Below, one piece after another: positions 28,902 to 36,000 of a stretch of 38,380 nucleotides of DNA. The notes beneath the pieces are model-generated. The model was not told where the DNA came from, did not search any database, and saw only the letters and a program-made list of their open reading frames with translations. The translations under genes were made by a program, and so were the position numbers. Origin of the DNA: Actinomycetota bacterium (GTDB taxonomy: Bacteria > Actinomycetota > Thermoleophilia > Gaiellales > Gaiellaceae); contig VAWI01000060.1 of NCBI GenBank assembly GCA_005884005.1, positions 1 through 38,380 of the forward strand. The letters are read 5' to 3'. Position 1 is the stretch's first letter, and the number at the start of each line of letters is the position of its first letter.

Positions 28902-29585
28902 ATGCGGATTGACGTCGCCTTTACTCCGGCGGAAGCCGGGCCGGCCCACGTGGCGGTCGTCGTCGACGTGATGCGCGCGACCTCGACGATCGCTCAAGCG
29001 CTCGCCTCGGGGTATCGCCGGGTGCTCTGCTGTCGCGCTATCGACGACGCCAGAGCGCTGCGCGAGCAGCTCGGCGACGAGGCCGTCGTCGGCGGCGAGC
29101 GGAAGGCAGTGCCGATCGAGGGTTTCGATCTCGGCGCCTCGCCGCGCGACTACTTGGAGCCGCGTGCCGAGACCGCGATCTTGTCGACGACGAACGGAAC
29201 ACGGACGATCCTCACGGCGGCGGCGAACGCGGAGATCGTGCTGCTGGGCAGCCTGCTCAACCTCGACGCGGTCGCGGCGGCGGGGCGTGCCCCAGGCGAG
29301 GACGTCACCGTCGTCTGCGCGGGTTACGAAGGCGCCTTCGCGGTCGATGACGCTTATTGCGCGGGTCGAATCGTCGAGCTGCTGGACGGCGATCGAACCG
29401 ACGCAGCGGTTGCCTCCACGGCGATCGCACGGGCGTATCCAACAGCCTGGGAGGGTGTCAACGCCCGTACTTACGGCCCACCAGGGCTCGAGGCCGACCT
29501 GCGCTGGTGTACGCAGGAGAACACGCTTTCGGTCGTGCCGCGGTTCACACGGATGGTCGGTGCCGCTGCCGAAATCGAGGACTAA
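28902..29585 (+). CDS. comB: 2-phosphosulfolactate phosphatase family protein (ComB-like)
   Basis: 227 residues. In methanogens ComB removes phosphate from 2-phosphosulfolactate during coenzyme M synthesis; many bacteria that make no coenzyme M carry homologues whose role is unclear. Features: VAVVVDVMRATSTIAQAL near the N-terminus, GGERKAVPIEGFDLGASP, the signature ILSTTNGTRTI, VCAGYEGAFAVDDAYCAGRIV and WCTQENTLSVVP. Length matches. No other sulfolactate or coenzyme M genes are in the window, so the name states homology rather than proven pathway. It shares its promoter region with the rhomboid gene. Confidence 0.88.
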   Translation: MRIDVAFTPAEAGPAHVAVVVDVMRATSTIAQALASGYRRVLCCRAIDDARALREQLGDEAVVGGERKAVPIEGFDLGASPRDYLEPRAETAILSTTNGTRTILTAAANAEIVLLGSLLNLDAVAAAGRAPGEDVTVVCAGYEGAFAVDDAYCAGRIVELLDGDRTDAAVASTAIARAYPTAWEGVNARTYGPPGLEADLRWCTQENTLSVVPRFTRMVGAAAEIED

Positions 29586-29616
29586 AGGTTTCGGCCTCCT
29601 CACCGATATTTACTTC

Positions 29617-29735
29617 AGTCAGCAGAGGAAGGGGAACCTTTCCGCATGGGGGCTCGCCAAGCTAACCCAGCTGACAACGAGGAGGCGGTCTCGCCGCAGG
29701 GGCCGCCTCCTTGATTTGTTTTGTCTTTCTTCCTC
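29617..29735 (+). ncRNA. Candidate small structured RNA with its own terminator
   Basis: GTCAGC (29618-29623) pairs with GCTGAC (29670-29675). Inside are a stem GGAAGG/CCTTTCC (29627-29643) closed by the GNRA-type loop GGAA, and a stem TGGG/CCCA (29647-29669) extended by GGCT/AGCT with a two-A bulge. The junction strands are only 3, 3 and 0 nt. GATATT at 29605-29610 would put a start site at 29617. The fold was found by eye and has no comparative support. It could be an sRNA, a riboswitch-like leader, or chance. Confidence 0.35.
29681..29735 (+). terminator. Intrinsic terminator downstream of comB / the candidate RNA
   Basis: GGAGGCGG (29681-29688) pairs with CCGCCTCC (29703-29710), followed by a T-rich tract (TTGATTTGTTTTGTCTTTCTT), the clearest terminator in the window. 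Confidence 0.8.
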
Positions 29736-29763
29736 TCTGTATGACAACTGGGCCGGGGTTAGC

Positions 29764-29818
29764 GGCCGCGCCGCCATGTCGGCGCGGCCTCTTACGCTCC
29801 GGCGTCGCAAGCGACGCC
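29764..29818 (-). repeat. Reverse-orientation copy G of the two-hairpin repeat
   Basis: Read on the reverse strand: GGCGTCGCTTGCGACGCC (29818-29801), a spacer, then GGCCGCGCCG ... CGGCGCGGCC (29789-29764), a perfect 10-bp stem, followed by CTAACCCCGG. Same order of elements as the copies behind pyrG; the second stem has a different sequence but keeps its pairing. Confidence 0.75.
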
Positions 29819-29906
29819 TCCGGGCAAGGGGTTTGGGTTTGGTTTTTGGGTTTGTTGTCTTTTCAATCGCTCTGTCGAGCGTGCTTGGGAACTGGGCACT
29901 TAAGAC

Positions 29907-29945
29907 TTGACAAGCGAACATGTGTTCGTGTAGAACATACGTTCG
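29907..29945 (+). promoter_or_regulatory. SOS promoter of imuB with two LexA-type boxes
   Basis: TTGACA (29907-29912) and TAGAAC (29931-29936) form a promoter with an 18-bp spacer. CGAACATGTGTTCG (29915-29928) is a perfect actinobacterial LexA box (CGAAC-N4-GTTCG) filling the spacer; AGAACATACGTTCG (29932-29945), one mismatch, overlaps the -10 and the predicted start site. The boxes are 17 bp apart. The imuB GTG follows 3 nt after the second box, so the leader is only about 6 nt and has no Shine-Dalgarno sequence. Confidence 0.85.
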
Positions 29946-29948
29946 TAA

Positions 29949-31133
29949 GTGATCGCATGTCTTCTCATCCCCGGATTCGAACTGCGGGCAGCGCTGCGGG
30001 AGCGGCCTGCGCTCGCGCTTCGGCCTGCGGCACTCGGGCCAGGGGTGGGGGAGGAGGCCCTGCTTGGGCCTGTGACCGCGGCTGCCGAGGCGGCCGGCGT
30101 GCAGCCGGGGATGCGGCTGGGGGAGGCGCTCTCGCTCTGCCCGGATCTTGCGCTCGTCGAGCAGGATCCGGCGACGGCCGAGCACGAATGGGAGCAGCTC
30201 TTGAAGCGGCTGGAGGACTCCGGCTTCGCGGTTGAATCCGCCGCCGTGGGCTGCGTCTACTTCGAGACGCGCGGGATCGAGCGCCTCTACGGCGGCATCG
30301 AGCCGGCGCTGAAGCGGGCGCTCGCCGCGGTGGGGGCCGCGTGGGACGCGCGTATCGGCGCCGCCGAGCGTCGGTTCGCCGCACTCGCGGCCGCGCACGT
30401 CGCACGATCCGGCCAGGCCCTGATCGTCTCCAACCGCCAGACGCGCGATTTCCTCGCGCCGTTGCCGCTGACGCTGCTCCCGGTCGACCCCGAGCGCCGG
30501 GAGGAGCTGGAGGAGCTGGGAGTGCGAAGGCTTGGACAGCTTGCTGGGCTACCGGGCGCCGCCGTTGCCGAACGATTGGGGCCGGACGGCCGGCGGGCCT
30601 GGAGCCTGGCGAGAGGCGAGCAGCGCGGCAAGGTCCGTGCGCGAAAGGTTGCGAACGAGCTCGCGGAGACGCTCGAGTTCCCCGAGGCGGTCGCGAACGA
30701 GCTGACGCTCCGGCGGGCGCTGGGTGCCCTCCTCGACCGGCTCCTCGCCCGGCCGGAGCGCGGCGACAGAGCAGTACGCAAGCTCGCGCTGTCTGCAAAG
30801 CTTGTGGGAGGGGGATCGTGGCGGCGCACGGTCACGTTGCGTGACGCGACTGCTGACCGCGACCGTCTCCGCGTCGCGCTCGGCTCGAAGCTCGCGGAGC
30901 TGCCCGCGCCGGCGACCCGGCTCGGACTCGAGCTCGTCGAGCTCTCGCAAACAGTCGGTCGGCAGCTGGAGCTCGTCCAGTCCGAAGGGCTCGAGCTGCG
31001 CGCCCATCTCAGCGAAGGCTTGAAGCAGGTTCGCGCCGGGGCCGGCTCCGGCGCGGTGTGCTCGGTCGTGGAGGTGGCTCCCTGGTCGCGAATCCCCGAG
31101 CAGAGAGCGCTACTGGTTCCGCGCGACGACTGA
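29949..31133 (+). CDS. imuB: ImuB-like Y-family polymerase homologue (mutasome component)
   Basis: 394 residues. ImuB proteins are catalytically inactive Y-family relatives that bring the error-prone polymerase DnaE2 to the beta clamp during SOS mutagenesis. The fold starts with IACLLIPGFELRAALRERP; where active polymerases have metal-binding acidic residues this protein has Pro-Gly-Phe (residues 8-10) and AVGCVYFE (99-106), so the catalytic triad is missing, as in ImuB. ERLYGG, the helix-hairpin-helix-like RLGQLAGLPGAAVAERLG and the little-finger region follow. QLELV at 339-343 is a candidate clamp-binding motif. GTG at 29949 lies directly behind the SOS boxes. No imuA' gene is adjacent. Confidence 0.87.
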   Translation: MIACLLIPGFELRAALRERPALALRPAALGPGVGEEALLGPVTAAAEAAGVQPGMRLGEALSLCPDLALVEQDPATAEHEWEQLLKRLEDSGFAVESAAVGCVYFETRGIERLYGGIEPALKRALAAVGAAWDARIGAAERRFAALAAAHVARSGQALIVSNRQTRDFLAPLPLTLLPVDPERREELEELGVRRLGQLAGLPGAAVAERLGPDGRRAWSLARGEQRGKVRARKVANELAETLEFPEAVANELTLRRALGALLDRLLARPERGDRAVRKLALSAKLVGGGSWRRTVTLRDATADRDRLRVALGSKLAELPAPATRLGLELVELSQTVGRQLELVQSEGLELRAHLSEGLKQVRAGAGSGAVCSVVEVAPWSRIPEQRALLVPRDD

Positions 31134-31139
31134 ACGCCG

Positions 31140-31219
31140 AGGCGGTTGCTTGCGACGCCGACATGGAGGACGTCCGAGCTTTGCGCGGGCGGCCGTCTAA
31201 ATCCGGGTGGCAAAGCCGG
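31140..31219 (+). repeat. Copy C of the two-hairpin repeat, between imuB and DUF6504
   Basis: Starts 6 bp after the imuB stop: GGCGGTTGCTTGCGACGCC, then a weaker second hairpin, then GTCTAAATCCGGGTGGC and AAAGCCGG. It sits inside the presumed imuB-DUF6504 transcript and may supply the GTG (31207) used by some start predictions for the next gene. Confidence 0.75.
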
Positions 31220-31473
31220 TGAGCGCTTCGGCGGTAACACGACGTCTCAATGCACCGCAACAGGCGCTCGTCGAGACCCATGTCGATGGGTCACCGCGGA
31301 GCGTGAATCGGCAGCAGGTCGCGCTCGTACGTGAGGAGTGGCGCGTCGTCGATCGTTGGTGGACGGATCAGCCGGTCGACCGTCGGTACTTCGACGTCGT
31401 TCTCGCGACCGGCGAGAACGCGGTCGTGTTTCTGGATGGGGAGGAGCAGAGCTGGTTCAGTCAGCGCGCATAG
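31219..31473 (+). CDS. DUF6504-like small protein of the imuB locus
   Basis: 84 residues from GTG 31219 (an in-frame GTG at 31207 lies inside the repeat). The core VREEWRVVDRWWTDQPVDRRYFDVVLATGENAVVFLDGEEQSWF matches my memory of the DUF6504 proteins found next to imuB in actinobacteria; their function is unknown but the association suggests a mutasome accessory role. It is separated from imuB by repeat copy C. Its last codons (SWFSQRA-stop) are duplicated downstream as part of the repeat cluster. Family assignment is from memory and only moderately certain. Confidence 0.65.
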   Translation: MSASAVTRRLNAPQQALVETHVDGSPRSVNRQQVALVREEWRVVDRWWTDQPVDRRYFDVVLATGENAVVFLDGEEQSWFSQRA

Positions 31474-31660
31474 GCCGGGCTTTGCCCGGGCGTCCGTCTA
31501 ACCCGGGTGGCAAGGCCGGAAAGTGTTGGTTCCGTCAGCGCGCATAGGCCAAGGCGTTCGCTTGCGACGCCGACTGGAGGACGGCCGGGCTTTGCCCGGG
31601 CGTCCGTCTAACCCGGGTGGCAAGGCCGGAAAGTGTTGGTTCCGTCAGTGCGCGTAGGTG
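31454..31660 (+). repeat. Repeat cluster D/E including duplicated gene tail
   Basis: GGTTCAGTCAGCGCGCATAG (31454), GGTTCCGTCAGCGCGCATAG (31528) and GGTTCCGTCAGTGCGCGTAG (31638) are three copies of the DUF6504 3' end. Between them lie two repeat units: D (31474-31519, lacking the first hairpin) and E (31551-31629, complete). The second hairpin here is GGACGGCCGGGC-TTT-GCCCGGGCGTCC, 11 of 12 pairs. The last 110 bp repeat the unit exactly in layout. The third tail copy also forms the 3' end of the reverse-strand membrane protein gene. Confidence 0.88.
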
Positions 31661-31965
31661 AGCAACCACGCGTGCTCCACCGCGAGCGCGACGACCAGGG
31701 CTGTGGCTGTGACGGCTGCGCTGAAGCGCTTCCGGTTCCGGTAGAGAACGAGCGCGGTGAGCGTCGCGGCGAGCGTCTCGACGGCGAAGAAGGTTCCGGC
31801 GAGGAAGGAGACGACACCGTTCAGCTCACACGCTCCCGTGGGGCTGGAGGCGGAGCAGGCGGTGCTGCGGTCGGAGGCCCAGCGGGTCACCATCATCCCT
31901 TCGACCTGAGCTGCGAAGGCGGCGGCGAAAGCGACGATGAGCGGAAACGTGAGCTTGGCGCGCAT
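31645..31965 (-). CDS. Small membrane protein (106 residues, about three helices)
   Basis: 106 residues with hydrophobic helices near residues 5-24, 48-72 and 82-103 (the first could act as a signal anchor). Two Cys (CSASSPTGAC) lie between helices 1 and 2, as in a periplasmic loop with a disulphide. No family recognised. The last codons (LLTYAH-stop) lie within a copy of the neighbouring repeat, so the present stop may come from repeat insertion or expansion. GGAGG is 2 nt upstream of the ATG. It follows the TfoX-like gene by 42 bp on the same strand and is probably co-transcribed. Confidence 0.6.
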   Translation of the reverse strand: MRAKLTFPLIVAFAAAFAAQVEGMMVTRWASDRSTACSASSPTGACELNGVVSFLAGTFFAVETLAATLTALVLYRNRKRFSAAVTATALVVALAVEHAWLLTYAH

Positions 31966-32007
31966 CGCCTCCGCTATCGGCGAGGACGGCGCTTGCCTGG
32001 AGGGTTG

Positions 32008-32313
32008 CTAGAGCGAGAGCGCGTCCTGGGCGAGCCGGGCCCACTCGTCCGAGTGACTCGCCGGAACGACGACCCACTCGCGCATTGGGCGGCCACCCAT
32101 TGGGTCGAATCGCTCGGCACCGTCGAGTGCGAGCGCCTGCTCCCGCTTTGCCTCATCGATCAGCTTGAAGACCATCGACCCCTTCCAGAAGCCGGAGCTC
32201 GCCTTGCCGCCGCGCTTGATCGTCGGCATACCGAACATCTTCCCCAGCTCGACGTCGTCGTTTTGCGCGGCGAGGTCGTCGGCGATCTCGTTGAAGCGGG
32301 CCTCGGCCTCCAT
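32008..32313 (-). CDS. TfoX N-terminal domain-like protein
   Basis: 101 residues. The order of motifs FNEIADDLAAQ, KMFGMPTIKRGGKASSGFWKGSMVFKL, and GAERFDPMGGRPMREWVVVP is that of stand-alone TfoX N-terminal-like proteins, small alpha/beta proteins of unknown biochemical function. TfoX of gamma-proteobacteria regulates competence, but that role should not be carried over. It starts 6 bp after the bicupin stop codon, so the two genes are cotranscribed. Confidence 0.75.
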   Translation of the reverse strand: MEAEARFNEIADDLAAQNDDVELGKMFGMPTIKRGGKASSGFWKGSMVFKLIDEAKREQALALDGAERFDPMGGRPMREWVVVPASHSDEWARLAQDALSL

Positions 32314-32319
32314 GCCGTA

Positions 32320-33099
32320 CTAGCTCCGCAGCCTGCTCACGAATCCCGCGTCGGGGGCATGGAAGTTGAGGACGCGCAAGTCGGTCGGTCCCGGGTTGGA
32401 GAACCCATGGCGAGCCCCGGGGGGTGCAGCGAGAAACGAGCCCGGGGCGGCCCGCCGAACATCGTCGCCGATCACGAAGTCGGCTTCACCGGCGAGTACG
32501 TAGAAGGCGTCGACGTGATCCTCGTGCGTGTGCGGATCGACACCTTCGAAGTCCGGGCGGAAGGTCATCTCGATGACAGAGAGCTCGGCCAGCTCGGCCT
32601 GGACACGGTGGAAGGTGGTCTCGTGCTCGAACGGCTCGCCTGCGCCCGCGAGCTGAACGATGGCTTCTTCGAAGGGCCTGCCTCCGTCTTCGGGCGGGTC
32701 GAACTGATCGAAATGCTCGTGGCCACCACCGCGGAGAACGTCGCCGAAGCCCATGCTCGGCGCGTGGATGTTGAGGAAGATCGCCGTCGCGCCGCTCGAG
32801 TTCCTGAAGGTGTGCACGACATTTGGCGGAGCGGCTACAAAGGTCTCTGGCCCGCCCTTGACTCGGGAGACCTCGGGGCCGAGTCCGAAGTCGACCTCGC
32901 CTTCGAGGGCATAGAACGCGTCCGAGTGTTGCCGGTGGATGTGCGGATCCGGCCCTTCCTCGCCCGGCTCATAGCGGAACCACGAGACGATCAGCTGTTC
33001 GAGCTCGCAGAGGATCCGCAGCGTCCGCTCGGGGCGATCGGTGGTCGTCTCGCCGTCGCCGGGGCCTAGGAGAAGCGGTTGGGTTACGTCGAGCTCCAT
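32320..33099 (-). CDS. Bicupin protein
   Basis: 259 residues with two cupin domains. The first has PDPHIHRQHSDAFYALEGEVDFGLG and PPNVVHTFRNSS, the second GVDPHTHEDHVDAFYVLAGEADFVIGDD and PPGARHGFSNPG; each carries the HxH...E and later His metal ligands of cupin motifs 1 and 2. Enzyme or sensor cannot be told apart. A GTG at 33105 is also possible, but ATG 33099 lies 8 nt behind the reverse-strand hexamer TAGGCT (33113-33108). The 5' end overlaps the dnaE2 start on the opposite strand by 21 bp, so each promoter lies inside the other gene. Confidence 0.82.
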   Translation of the reverse strand: MELDVTQPLLLGPGDGETTTDRPERTLRILCELEQLIVSWFRYEPGEEGPDPHIHRQHSDAFYALEGEVDFGLGPEVSRVKGGPETFVAAPPNVVHTFRNSSGATAIFLNIHAPSMGFGDVLRGGGHEHFDQFDPPEDGGRPFEEAIVQLAGAGEPFEHETTFHRVQAELAELSVIEMTFRPDFEGVDPHTHEDHVDAFYVLAGEADFVIGDDVRRAAPGSFLAAPPGARHGFSNPGPTDLRVLNFHAPDAGFVSRLRS

Positions 33100-36000
33100 G
33101 CGCACTCAGCCTATTCGTTCCTCGACGGCGCCTCGCTGCCCGAGGAGCTTGCGATTCGGGCTGCCGAGCTCGGCTACGGCGCGCTTGCGCTGACCGACCA
33201 TGACGGCATCTACGGCTCGCTGGAGTTCGCCCAGGCGGCGAAGGCGTTCGGGGTCCGGCCGATCACCGGCGCCGAGGTGACGCTCGCGGACGGGTCGCAC
33301 GTCACGCTACTCGTCGAGTCGGCCGCGGGCTACGCGAACCTCTGCCGGCTGTTGACCGCCGCCCATGCAGGGACGCGGATCCAGGGAAAAGAGCGCGAGC
33401 TGTTGGAGCCCGCGCTCGAGCAAGCGGTGCTGGAGCAGCTGAACGAAGGACTTGTCTGTCTGTCGGGCTGCGCGCGGCATGGGCTCGGGGTGCGAAATCC
33501 GAACGCGGCGGCGCCGCTCGCGCAGGCGTTCGGCCGTGACCGCTTCTTCGTCGAGCTGCAGCGGCCGTTCGAGCGCGGCGACGCTCGTCGCAACGCGGTG
33601 CTGCGCGAGCTGGCCGAGGCGCTCGGCGTCGCGACAGTGGCGACCGGCGACGTCCATGCGCACGATCGACGCCTGACGGCGTTGCAGGACGCGCTCGTCG
33701 CCGTCAAGAACCGCACGTCGCTGGACGGCTGCGAGGCCGAGCGGCGCGGTAACCGGGAGAGCTTCCTACGGCCGCCGGCCGAGATCGAGGAGCTCTTCCC
33801 GCACGACCGGGACGCAGTCGAACGGAGCGGGGAGCTCTCCGAGCGGCTCCAGTTCGACCTGAACGAGGACCTCGGTTACCGCTATCCGGACTTCACCGAG
33901 AACGGCGAGCCCGCGATCGCGCAGCTGAAAAGCGTCTGCGACCACGCCTTCGCGGCGCGGTATTCCGGCCGCAATGGCCATAAGCGAAAAGCGCGAGCCC
34001 GCCTCGACGAGGAGCTGAAGCTGATCGACGAGCTCGGCCTGGCCGGCTTCTTCCTGCTGCACTGGGAGGTGCTCGAGCTGGCGCGGGAGCTGGCCGTCGA
34101 GGTGCGTGGCCGCGACTCGCCGCGCTCGACGCTGCCACCGGGACGCGGCCGCGGCAGCTCCGTCGGCTCGATCGTCTGCTACCTGACCGGGCTCTCGCAC
34201 GTCGATCCGGTGGCGGCGGGGCTCTCGCTCGGCCGCTTCCTCAACCGCGACATGGCTGCGGTGCCCGACATCGACCTCGACTTCCCGCGCGACATCCGGG
34301 AGAAGCTGCTCCCGGCGGTCAGCGACAAGTACGGGCGCGAGCACGCCGCGCTCGTCGCCGCTTTTCCGACCTACAACGCGCGCGGCGCGATCCGCGACGT
34401 CGGCAAGGCCCTCGGCCTGCCGCACGCGGAGCTCGAGCGGTTGGCGCGGATCACCGAAGGCAATCCGCGGCGAGTTGCGGAGGAGGTGGTGTCGCTGCCG
34501 GATGCGGAGACGAAGCTCCGCTCGCCCCGCTGGCGCGCGTTCTGCGAGCTCTGTCGTGAGATCGGCGGGCTGCCTCGCCACGCCTCCCAGCACCCGGGCG
34601 GAATGGTCATCTCCAGCCGGCCGCTGGTCGAGCTCGTTCCGGTGATGCCGGCCGCGATGGCGGGGCGGCAGCTCGTTCAATGGGACAAGGATTCCTGCGC
34701 GGACGCCGGCTTCCTGAAGATCGACCTGCTGGGGCTCGGGATGCTCTCGGCGGTCGAGGAGTGCGTGGAGCTGATTGCGGAGCGGCAGACCGAACCATTG
34801 GATCTCTCCCGCATCGCGCTAGACGACCCGGATGTCTACGCCGATATCCAGCGCGCGGATACCGTCGGTGTCTTCCAGATCGAGAGTCGGGCCCAGATGC
34901 AATCGCTGCTGCGCACGCGGCCCGAGAACCTCGAGGACCTGACCGTCCAGGTCGCGCTCGTCCGACCCGGGCCGATCCAGGGCAAGGCCGTCCACCCGTA
35001 CATCGAGCATCGGCAGCGCCTGCGCGAGGATCCGAGCTTCGTGCCGCCGGTCGACCATCCACTGCTCGCGGAGCCGCTCAAGGACACACTCGGCGTGGTC
35101 GTCTTTCAGGACCAGGTGCTCGAGGTCGCGATGGCGCTGGCGGGCTTCTCCGTCGGCGAGGCGGAGGGGCTGCGGCGCGCGATGAGCCGCAAGCGGAGCG
35201 AAGAGGCGATCGAAGCCTATCGCGGCCGCTTCGTCGACGGCGCGGCGCGGAAGGGGGTGGACGGCGAGACCGCGAACCTCGTCTACGACAAGCTGGCCAG
35301 CTTCTCCGGCTTCGGTTTCCCGAAGTCCCACGCGGCGGCATTCGGCCTGCTCGCCTACCAGTCGACGTGGCTGCGCTATCACCATCCACGCGAGTTCCTC
35401 GCGGCGCTGTTGAACGCGCAGCCGATGGGCTTCTATCCGCCCGCGTCGCTGGTACGGGACGCGCAGCGGCGCGGGGTGGAGGTGCGGCCGGTCGACGTCA
35501 ACCGGAGCGCCGCGAAGTGCGGCCTCGAGGACGACGCGGTGCGAATCGGGCTCGAGTATGTGCAGTCGCTCGGCGAGCCCGGCGCGAAGGCCGTGGTCGA
35601 GGAGCGCGAACGGCGAGGGCCGTTCGCCGGAGTTCGAGAGCTGGCGCAGCGGGTCGAGCTCGACCACAACCGGCTCGAGGCGCTCGTTGCCTCTGGCGCC
35701 TGCGACGAGTTCGGGGAGCGGAGGCACCTGCTCTGGGAGCTCGGTCTCGCCTTTCGCCCCGCGAGCGTTCCCGGCTCGGGCGGGGAGGCGCGCCAGCTCA
35801 CTTTGGCGCTCGATCCCACGGCCGCGACGCCCGAGCTGCCCGAGCAGACGCCCTGGGAGCGCATGCTCGCCGACTATCGGCTGACGAGCCTTTCCGTTGG
35901 CACACACCCGCTGGCGCTGCTGCGCCCGCGGCTGCCGGAGGAAGTGGTCTCCAGCCGTAACCTCGGCGACCAGCCTCACGGCGGACGCATCGCAGTCGCC

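Larger units (their letters stand above)
29586..29948. other. 363-bp regulatory and repeat-rich intergenic region
   Basis: In order: a compact candidate RNA fold (29618-29675), an intrinsic terminator (29681-29735), a reverse-orientation copy of the dispersed repeat (29764-29818), a G/T-rich tract (29828-29875) and the SOS promoter of imuB (29907-29945). No convincing protein gene, apart from a possible 22-codon ORF at 29646-29714. Confidence 0.7.

Noticed and set aside
29618-29680. Hammerhead-type self-cleaving ribozyme
   Set aside because: It has three stems, but the conserved CUGAnGA and GAAA core sequences are missing.
29618-29710. c-di-AMP (ydaO-type) riboswitch
   Set aside because: Some short words match, but the element is about half the required length, the order of conserved blocks differs and no typical target gene follows.
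31338-31547. Forward ORF ending in NPGGKAGKCWFRQRA
   Set aside because: It is a product of the repeat and of the duplicated DUF6504 tail; the same nonsense peptide recurs wherever the repeat occurs.
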